From positions 34,556,687-34,620,686 of the forward strand of contig CM077826.1 of the NCBI GenBank assembly GCA_039720395.1: a stretch of DNA of 64,000 bases. The letters run 5' to 3'. Source of the stretch: Liquidambar formosana. Its lineage: Eukaryota; Streptophyta; Magnoliopsida; Saxifragales; Altingiaceae. Below the pieces are notes generated by a model, which made no database searches, was not told the origin of the DNA, and was given only the letters and a program-made list of their open reading frames with translations. The position numbers were made by a program, and so were the translations under genes. Of this stretch, positions 55,401 to 64,000 are shown one piece after another. Position 1 is the stretch's first letter; every line of letters begins with the position of its first letter.

Positions 55401-57088
55401 TTTCAGTCGTCTGAAAAGGCCAACACAAAACAATCCTCTCTGGAATTTTTAGTCGACTGACATGAACTTTCAGCCGGCTGAAAATTGTCTTTCAAACGGC
55501 TGAAACATGTTTCAGCTGTCTGAAATACACGGACAGCAGAAAATAGACAGTTAGTTAGGCAACTCTCCATCAGCACAGACATTAGCCTTATTTTCATCCA
55601 AAACATTTAAGTAATCTTCTTCATTCTTATATTATCTTTTTACTTTAAGTTATTTAATGAAAATAAGCAAATAACCACCCATTTGAATCCAAATAAAATA
55701 TCAGAAAAATCAAATTCCAAGTATATCAAATCTCATTTCCAAGTTTTAATAGAAAATCTGTCGCTCGACAGATTTTCCTAAAACAAACATGTGAGGAACC
55801 CAATCCAAACATGCTAATAAAATCTCATAAAATCACAGAAGTCTTATAATATTATAAACTTCTATTACCACAAAAAATTATCTTTAAAAACAAAGATTTA
55901 CGAAAATTCACTTTTTTCCCACATTTAGCCAAATTTCAGCAGCTAAAACCCTTAATACCTTACTTTCAAATTACGGGTGTTACAGCCCCACATGGCCAAT
56001 TGCCCTAGGATACACGTGGCCTATGGTGCACCCAGCCACATTCAATCACATACCCTTCTTCTTTCCCGCGCAAGCCTAAAATTCTGCTGCTGTTCACAGT
56101 TTGTTTTCAAGATTTTATTAAAACTTGAAAAATTCATAACTAATTCATTTCGTAACTTTTTTCGATGATTCAAAAGCCCATTTTGCTTAGTTTTTCATGT
56201 AGAATATTATAAAAATATCAAAAAAAAAAATCGAGTTACAAATTTGTATAGTTTTTCATATTTGTTCTTCGGGTTGTCTAATTTATTTGTCACAACCTAC
56301 AAGGTATTAAAGGGTAAAATTTATACAGAAGCTTCTCTATAATATCATTAAACTATGGTAAAAATTTCATAGAGTTTCATTTACTGTGCATGGGGAAACA
56401 ATCAAACAAAGGATGAGGAAAGCCATTGATGCTTCTTTGAAGCTCCAAAAATTATCTAAACATCAACCAATTCTCATGAAACTTTTAGAACCTTTCCTAT
56501 ATCATTCGAAGATGAAAAATCTTACCTCAAGTTTGTATAAAAATGCTTTGAAACTTTCTTGGTTTGAGCTCCCTTCTTTCTCCTTCTTTCTTTTTCTCTA
56601 TTTCTCTGTTTTGTTACACTCTCTAACTAGCTCATGTAGCACGAAAATAGGCTGAATATCAGCCCTTTTATACCCCCTTAAGTCAAAGGAAGTCTCCCTT
56701 CATTAATTGGTTAAGATTCTTCTTTATCCCTTTGTCCCCAAGCAAGCCCTTCCCTTTCTCTCCAAGTAAGCAAACGTGGCGGATTCTTTTTTTTTTTTTT
56801 TTTTTTTTTGTTTTGTTTTGTTTTGTTTTTCTTTTTCAGCAATTCATAGAATTTGGCCACCTCTTCCCCTCCCCATGTAAGCAATAACCTCATCTTAAGG
56901 ATTAATTACATCATTAATCCTATTATTTTGATAAATTGGCAATGTTGTTATATATATCCTAAAGTTTTAGTGATTAAATAATGATAAATACTCATAAGAA
57001 TTATGATAATGATAACAACAATAATAAAAATAATAATAATCACAATAATCAATTGATAATTAGGGTGGCAAATGTTTAGGTTATCACA
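52441..57088 (-). mobile_element. Solo LTR D of a gypsy-type element, containing solo LTR D2
   Basis: Plus strand TGTCACGCCCC ... GGTTATCACA with the exact duplication ttagg (52436-52440 and 57089-57093). Without the D2 insertion it is about 2.6 kb and carries no coding sequence, so it fits a solo LTR. A good TATA box (TATAAAAGGGC on the minus strand, about 56675-56665) supports minus orientation. A T run lies at 56789-56809. Confidence 0.8.
53953..55984 (-). mobile_element. Solo LTR D2, relative of the Tekay-like LTR
   Basis: 2032 bp, TGTCACGACCC ... GGGTGTTACA, flanked by the exact duplication gcccc (53948-53952 and 55985-55989). The first 1.2 kb aligns with the Tekay-like LTR (tagtcctgtctgaaaatagg, taataatcctccccaggtc), but the U3 part is different. 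It has a 16-bp palindrome TTTCAGCCGGCTGAAA at 55468-55483 with degenerate neighbours (tttcaaacggctgaaac, tttcagctgtctgaaa) instead of TATAGTCGACTATA. Confidence 0.9.
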
Positions 57089-58749
57089 TTAGGAATACAT
57101 TCCATATTAGATGGACACAAAATTACTTTCACTTTGTCTTTCAAAAACGTGTAAGTATTTTTGTACACATCATGGACGGCTTACCGATTATATTGCCAAG
57201 GTTGGCCCAACAACAAATGGCATGCATCCATTGTCACCACATCATACCATTGCGAATCATTATAATTTTTACCAATTGAAAAAGAAACTAAACATCGTTG
57301 ACTAATGGTTACCTTATTCTCTTTCTTAAACCATGCAAGCTTGTAAGTTGTAGGCCTCCGTTCAGTCTTGAGATTTAGCTTGTCGACTATCTCTTGTGCC
57401 ACCACATTCTCGCAGCTTCCACTATCAATAATGAGATTGTAAATCTTCCTACTAGTTGTACACCTTGTGTGGAATATATTATGACATAACCAATCTAGAT
57501 TTTCTTTAATTTTAGCAGTGTTCATGGCCCGACGAATTACTAGTGCTTCCCTATGATCGCTCCAAGTCACCTCATCGCCCTTATCATCAATGTAGTCATC
57601 GTATACAGGCTGCTCATATTTCATCTTTGATCTAGACGATTCACCAAACTCTTCGGTCAAATTAACAAACCTCCGATTAGGACAATCCGACGCAATATGC
57701 CTAATGCTAGAACACTTGATACATTTTACAACCCCATTCTTCGGCTTGTTGGCAAAATTTGTGTTCTGTCCAGAATCACGTTGTCCAAACTTTGACCTGT
57801 CAGTCCCACGTTGGTTGAAATCCTTGCTGCCATGATCAAAATTATTTGTTATCCCAACTGAAGTACCTTTTTTGCCTGTGTCCTATTCAGATTCAACAAA
57901 GCTAGGATGTTTAAAACGCTACTTCTACTGCTTCTCAACATTAATGGCCAGCTTGTACATATCATTATAACTCCAATATGGCTACAAAACCACCACGTCA
58001 TGAATTTCCCTTCGTAAACCACCAAGGTAGCGTGCTACTATTTGTTCTTCATTCTTTGTTAAGGTACACCTCATGGTTAGAAGATCAAACTCCTCTGTGT
58101 ACTCATCAACAGCCCGAATCCCTTGCCGCAAATTATGCAACTTGAGATAATTATGTTGGAGGTAGTTCTCTGGTAAATACTTATTCTTTAACTCTTTTTT
58201 CATCTTTTCCCATGATGTGATTTTTGTCTTTCACATCCGTTCTCTATGCACCTTCAATTGCTCCCACCAAACTGACGCATGCTTCTTTAGTTTAATGGCA
58301 ACAATCTTCACTTTTTTTTCATCTGGTACCTCTTTATAATCAAACACACGTTCAACCGAATTGAGCCAATCAATAAAATCATCCGGCTAAATTTTCCTCT
58401 CAAAATCTGGAATATCAACCTTCAAATCAACATCGCAAGATAATTGATTTTGATTAGGCTGATAAAAAGTTCCTCCTTGATTTTGATTAGGTCGATAGAA
58501 ATTCTCCCTTTCACCCGACTCACTACGCAGAGCGCGTTGATAAAAAGGGTTGACATCTTCCTCCAAAACGAGACTTTCATCATCACGATTCAGAGTTTCG
58601 ATGTGTGCTAGACACTCCGAAGGTTGCTGAACTAGTCTTCTCAATTCTTTAACTTCGTTGGATTGGTTATCATGTTGAGGAGCCTCCATGCAAGAACCTT
58701 GAGGAGCTTCCATGCGAGCACTACCTCTACCATGCCTATTGTTCACCAT
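57089..58749 (-). pseudogene. gag-pol: gag and protease of chromovirus E, decayed
   Basis: ATG 58749 (MVNNRHGRGSAR). Gag fragments with DDFIDWLNSVERVFDY, ASVWWEQLK, LPENYLQHNYLKLHNLRQGI, a knuckle C-x2-C...C near 57715 and RHIASDCPNRR, then protease NLIIDSGSCENVVAQEIVDKL (about 57420) and LLLGQPWQY. Stops at about 58387, 57979 and several more between 57850 and 58000 break the frame. Consistent with an old chromovirus (CRM/Galadriel-like). It continues at 52440 after insertion D. Confidence 0.88.
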
Positions 58750-58789
58750 AGAGATCACCACTTCATGAAAGCACTATGGATTAAACTAT

Positions 58790-58802
58790 GGCTTTGATAC
58801 CA
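58790..58802 (-). other. Primer-binding site of chromovirus E
   Basis: Minus strand TGGTATCAAAGCC, Met-tRNA type, three bases from the presumed LTR. Confidence 0.75.
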
Positions 58803-58805
58803 AAT

Positions 58806-59264
58806 TGATGCGAACGAAATACCCGATCGCAATCAAACAACGCAGCGAAAATTATTAGAAAATAAGTAGAGCAAAATACGACTCAATCTCAGGTACAAGT
58901 GGACTATCAAACCACGATCACAAAGAAAGAGAAGAACGAAGAAAGAGTGCAAAACAACTCTAATGAAATAAGGTTTATTAATAATAAATCAAAAGTCCCC
59001 TTCTCTAGCCCCCTTATAACTATTATATAGAAAAGCATAAGGAAACCCTAATAGAATACTACCATAACTAGAATTCTTAACAAAAGGAAATAACCAAGAG
59101 AATCTCCTAATTAAATAAAGACTCTAATAGGAAAATAACTAGTCAACTAATACTAATAGGAAATTAATAAAATAGGTAATTAATAATAGTAGTCTTTAAA
59201 ATGGGCTAGCTTCTTAGTCTCCCTTTTAGGATGTGTGTGTGGACCATCATATGCTCCTGCATCG
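58806..59264 (-). mobile_element. 5' LTR of chromovirus E
   Basis: From TGATGCGAACG next to the PBS to cctgcatcg, whose last bases nearly mirror the start (tgatgc/gcatcg); about 459 bp. Only one LTR is in the window, so the right edge is inferred from the terminal pair. Confidence 0.55.
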
Positions 59265-59399
59265 GAGCGTGTAGCTCATACCCCCATAGTTTTTCTTGCA
59301 GGTCATGTTTTTCAAAGCTAAGTTGACCTTAGGTTTTGGGAGCACATCGGCATGCTTGCATTCATGTAGAGAATATTTGAGATAGGCTTTGAGCCTAGG

Positions 59400-59735
59400 C
59401 ATGTATTAATTTTAATTTCATGGCCTGTAATAATTAATTAAGTAGTGGATGCATATCTTAATGAGACCGATGTGACTACAATACAGCCGGTAGATTTCAT
59501 TATTTTTGGAATATTGTGTGGATGAATTGGAAATATTTATAAATATGTTTTTCACAGGTTTTGAATAGTCGATAACTTGGTATGTCCTATTTACAGACAA
59601 GACCATGCTGAATTTTCCAAAAAGGTTTCCAAAATAAAATATTTTTATTAAACATTCACCGAAATTGGTTTAAAATTGATTTTCTTACTACTTAACTAAC
59701 TGTCCCAATTTCGGGTCGTTATAGATTACATAAAT
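59400..59735 (+). repeat. Degenerate end of a Tekay-like LTR, opposite orientation
   Basis: 59570-59735 (acttggtatgtcctatttac ... gggtcgttata) is the reverse complement of the start of the Tekay-like and D2 LTRs. E probably inserted into or beside this older LTR. The 59265-59400 stretch may belong to it too. Confidence 0.6.
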
Positions 59736-62700
59736 ATAAATTTTGGATGGCAAGGGTTATTCTCTTATAGTCTTATTCCAAAAATAAAAATAAAATAAAC
59801 AAAAGAATAGGATTTCAATTCTTTCTTTTTTTAACTTTCCTTTTTCTTTTTCTTTTTTATTTTGGAAAAAAATTATAGCTATTAATTTTTATTAAGTAGT
59901 CTTTCAATTGGATTGAATGCATTTCAACTTCAACTTCAACTTCCCATAATATAAATGATTATTATTTTACTTCAAAATAAATATGATAGGTTTTTTGAAA
60001 TTTTTTTGTTAGGGATCCTTTACATTTGGAGAGAGGCGAACGGCGAACCTCATGAAAGAGAGAATATTTTATATGGAATGATAGAATGAGAATTTTTGAA
60101 TGGTAAACAACAAATTTCCTCTTTTGGGAATTAATGTTCATTATCACCTTTTTGAATGGAATATGATAATTTTTATCCTTATTTGAGATTTAGTTTTATT
60201 TTGACCAAACATTTAGTCATTCTCCCAAAAAAAAATGTTTCTTTTCACATTTAAATTTTCCAAATCTAGAAAAATTTTAAAAAGAAATATAATTTTCTGA
60301 TGCATATATAATGGAGGAGATGTGGGAAGATTTGTTGACATATATGAAAAAAAGGAGTACCATTATTTAATGCATAAATCCTAGAGGAGAATTCAAATTA
60401 AAACTTTGAGGGAAAATTAGGGAGAAGTCCACTTTATAGGACTTATGAAGGCATAGGTTTATAGAAAAAACTTATGCAGCCATAAATCTACTTTTATGTA
60501 AAACAATTGTGTATTTGTTTATGTCTTATATGCATAAAGTCAAATTTACTCTGAAGTTGTTATTTTTTAATTTTCAAACTTTAAAATAGCATAACTTTTA
60601 ATTTACATATCAATTTTTGATAAAATTTATATTTTTGTAATTTATTCGTTGAGACCTTCGAAATAAGATCCACAATAAAAATGAAATTATATAGTTTTTT
60701 TTTTTAAAAAGAAAATATAGTTACATTGACTACATGGAACATAATTTCATATAATTGTCTCTCTTTCTCTCTTTTTTTTAAAAAATAAAAAATAAAAAAG
60801 TAGATTTTTGAACATATATATAATCTAACTTAATATACCACGAAAACTATTAAATTTAAGTGTTTGTTCTTAAATAAAATATGTTAAAAAAAATTAAATT
60901 GAAGTGATTGTAATTAATTTTAACCATTTGAAGCGAGTTTTGTTAAACAGTTACATGTAACTATTTTGAAAAAATGATTATATCTTGAATATTTATGTAA
61001 TCTAACTTCAATATTCCATAAAAACAGTTAAATCAAATTGTTTGTAGCTAAATTTAACTTATTAAAATGTTAAATTTAAGTGATTGAGATTAAATTTATA
61101 TTTTTAAAATGAGTTTTGTGAATAGTTACATGTAACTTTTTGTGACTAAATTTTTAATATTTTGTACAATCTAACTAATTTTTTTTTTTTAAAATAAAAA
61201 CAAATAAATTTAAGTGTTTTTTTTTTATTAAATTTCACTTAACAATTTGTTGCTAAATTTAACTTCTTAAAACGGTTTGATGTGGATTTTGTGAAACAGT
61301 TACATTTAACTATTTTAGAATTTATGTTATTTCTGTTGGAAATTGTTAAAGTTATAGAAGCAAAACAATTTTAGGATGCTTCTGAACATTTGCTACCATC
61401 ATTTCTTTCTACATCTTCTAACTCCACAGTACAAAGATCGCTATCCACTCAAGTTGCCAATGGGTTGGGATGGGAAGTTTATAGCTTATTGGTTGTATAA
61501 ATTTCATGATTTTGGTCAGCAAACACCTCTAAGAGTATAAAGATCAGTGGTTCTCCACTAATCTTAATCCCCAACTACCATCAATGTTTTATGAAATCAT
61601 CATACGTGCTCAAATCATGTTCTTCAAGAGTTAGATATTGAAATCTGGTTCAAATTTGGAGTGATTGACAACGACACCACCACACTATCAACCCTGATGT
61701 TATTGACGGTTGAGCACCTCCTTTGTCGGATAAAATGGAGGTTTCTTGGCTACGCACCTACTCTGTAAAAAAAAAATGGAGTAACGACTTTGAATCTAGA
61801 TGTCTCCATCTCTCTAGTAATAGATCTGTAGATCTGGTCGACGTGACTCAGTAAAAAAATGGAGGTTTCTTAGCTGAGCACCTACGTCATCAGCCACCAT
61901 GGTTTCCAACATCAAAAGTTCTGATGGAGTGAGAAAGAAAAAAAATTGCAGAAAGAAAGAGAAAGAGAGGGAGACGGAGAAGGAGAGGGAGAAAGAGAGA
62001 ACAATATTTTTCTAAAGGTGTGAATATAGTGCACAGGAGAGATTTTGGTATTAAAAATTGTTTGGTGGACCTAAGGCTGCACAAGAATTTCAGTGGACAT
62101 ATGGCCAAATAAATCCTATAATTTGGACTTGTGGGCAAAGTCCCCAAACTTTAATAGATTATACTTCTACACTTCATACCATAACAATCAAGTGGGCAAC
62201 TATGACATTAAAAAAAAATTAAAATAAAACTTACTCCATAATGAAACGTTAATGTTTCACTCGTAGTTTGGATTTGTGGCTATATAATAATTTGGGGAGG
62301 ACTTTTGCCTCTACAAGTTATTACATATGGACTTTTCCCTAATTTTCGCTTTATTTTATACCAAACATCGTGCAAGTGATTTATTTTTCTATTTTTTTTT
62401 CTTGATTAGCATGTGCAAGCGATTTCTTGAGGTTAGTTTGGAATTTTGGATGCGAAATTACACAACTTCTTAATTTAGGGCTTAAGTTAGTCGAATTGTT
62501 AATTGCCATATTGCCTTCTATAATATGGTTCATCTTTAACTCTCATACATGTAGCAATCCATAGTAATCATAACACATAAATATTAATATTATGGGAATT
62601 TTGGTCAAAACCCCTATGTATAATACTCATTTTACAATAGGCCCTACATAAAAATCAATTTTGTAAAAACCCCTTTCAACCTCCTACAGACTAAAAAGCC

Positions 62701-64000
62701 ACTCATTTTACTGCTAGAAATATTTACAACCATGCCATTATACTTTTCATACTCAAAAATCAGGGATATCATTAACAAACCCACCATAATTTCCAACGAC
62801 TTATATAGAAATAGAATCCCAATAAAAATAACCTTCCAAACATACAAAATCACATTTCAAATGTATGAAGTGGAAACGACTTACTATATACATAAAAATC
62901 AAACCATATAAACATATAGGTATATATAGAAACATACTAGTATGTGTAAAATAATCCCAACAGTATCGTGTTACTATCTATAAGTTAAATAATCATAAAC
63001 TAAACTGATGACAGTACTATGTTACTGTCATTAGTAAAAAATTAAATTACACTTACATTGAAAAAATGTAGAAAAAATCAGCATATACATAAAAATCAAA
63101 CCATATAACCATATAAGTATACATAGAAACATACTAGCATGTGTAAAATTATCCCAATAGTATCGTGTTACTATTCATAAGTTAAATAATCATAAATTAA
63201 ACTGATGACAGTATCGTGTCACTCTCATCAGCATAAAACTGAATTATGACAGTATCATGTTACTATCATCAGTAAAAAAATTGAATTACACTTACATTGA
63301 AAAATGCAGAAAAAATCAGCATATTAGAACAAATAAACCAAAAAAAAAAATGCAATAAAACTCAAAATGATTGAATCTATTCATCGGGTTGTACAAAAAA
63401 TCAACCAAAAATACATATAAAAGAAGAAAATGAAAACAAAATATGGATATATGATTCTATGAAATGAAAAAAAAGTCTGGATACTAGTTGAAAACATACT
63501 AGAACAATGAAGTTTTTGGGGAAAAAAAAAAAAAGAAAAAAGAGGAAGAAGAAGAAAACGAATTAGGAGTTGTGTGCGATGACGAGGTCGACGACTAAGG
63601 TCACGATCCAAGTAAAATAGCCATCATTAGATCATTCCTATTCAATTTCTACCATCGCTGGCTTCATCAGAGAAAAAAAATATAGATTTAGGGGAAAGGG
63701 AAGGAGATGTAGAAGACGATAAGAGAGAGAAAATACAAATTTGAACTTGAATGCAAAATACCAATTAATGCTGAGTTGAAGAGAGAGAAAGACAATCATC
63801 CTAAGATTCCTCTCCCACGAATGGAAACCCTTCCCCCCAAACCGTTACATATCTTCCATAGAATCCGCCTTTCCTAAAAATTTGGTATAAACAATATTGA
63901 AAAGTAAAAAAAAAAAATGGTAACATAGGTATACGAAAATTTTTACTTACCTTATCACAAAAAAAAAAAAAAAAAGAAAAAAATTGTTAAAAAAGGGGTT
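59736..64000. other. AT-rich DNA without supported genes
   Basis: No frame longer than about 90 codons and none recognised. Contains a MITE-like copy (about 60118-60230), a short direct repeat (aaaatggaggtttctt at 61733 and 61857), a purine-rich GAAAGAGAG stretch at 61930-62000, and a 190-bp direct repeat at 62885-63290. A possible transposon end, gggaattttggtcaaaaccc at 62594, is near-mirrored by aaaaaggggtt at the window edge. Confidence 0.5.
62885..63290. repeat. Two direct copies of a ~190-bp AT-rich unit
   Basis: Units begin tacataaaaatcaaaccata at about 62889 and 63082 and run through atactag-atgtgtaaaat, cccaa-agtatcgtgttacta and aaactgatgacagta. Each ends with a short inverted pair (gacagta...tactgtc), and a third partial copy of that pair is at 63244. 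Confidence 0.75.

Noticed and set aside
61890..62147. 85-aa minus frame with a hydrophobic leucine-rich end
   Set aside because: It arises from the purine-rich GAAAGAGAG stretch at 61930-62000, with no supporting homology or gene structure.

Overview
The window is plant nuclear heterochromatin. It is almost entirely nested LTR retrotransposons, with no free-standing single-copy host gene that I can support. Plant origin is shown by Ty3/gypsy Tat-lineage polyproteins (two RNase H domains), a Tekay/Del-like chromovirus, GT-AG introns with long T tracts, and TTTAGGG-type motifs. An angiosperm is certain enough; the species is not determinable from what I can see.

Left part (1-17.1 kb). A minus-strand LTR element L (interior 1-1893, LTR 1894-3330) has broken a minus-strand Tat element A (3331-17141). 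Element A keeps gag-protease-G-patch, pol, a 5' LTR and PBS. On the opposite (plus) strand, downstream of pol, it has two multi-exon genes: A1 (3331-4527, truncated by L) and A2 (5048-6458). A further plus-strand coiled-coil ORF lies in its leader (13854-14411). Next comes a gag-only non-autonomous element F (about 17390-23538), whose 5' LTR was hit by a solo Tat-type LTR (17846-19437, TSD agggt). Then follows 3.2 kb of AT-rich DNA with MITE-like repeats.

Right part (26.8-59.3 kb) is a clean nesting series read from target-site duplications. An old minus-strand chromovirus E (gag and protease 57.1-58.7 kb, RT 26.8-27.6 kb) was split by a 24.7-kb Tat element B (27588-52297, TSD atagg, identical-length 1408-bp LTRs). 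Element B was itself hit by a Tekay-like element (41831-50769, TSD tcacc, 1970-bp LTRs). E also took a solo LTR D (52441-57088, TSD ttagg), which contains a second solo LTR D2 (53953-55984, TSD gcccc). The last 4.3 kb is AT-rich with degenerate repeats and no gene.

The most interesting system is in the Tat elements. Element B carries two apparently intact spliced genes antisense to gag-pol: B1 (519 aa over six exons, plant-mobile-domain-like) and B2 (395 aa over two exons). Element A has homologues of both with the same exon junctions. A palindrome, TGCGTACGCA, occurs about 27 times by eye. All copies are in element A or B non-coding DNA: U3 and the downstream part of each LTR, upstream of the antisense genes, and inside their introns. 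I saw none in gag-pol or in the antisense exons. Three other LTR families in the window carry their own, different palindromes in the same place, upstream of the TATA box. My inference is that an element-encoded nuclear protein (B1 and/or B2) recognises the palindrome and couples the LTR and antisense promoters. This is a hypothesis; the sequence shows the architecture, not the binding.
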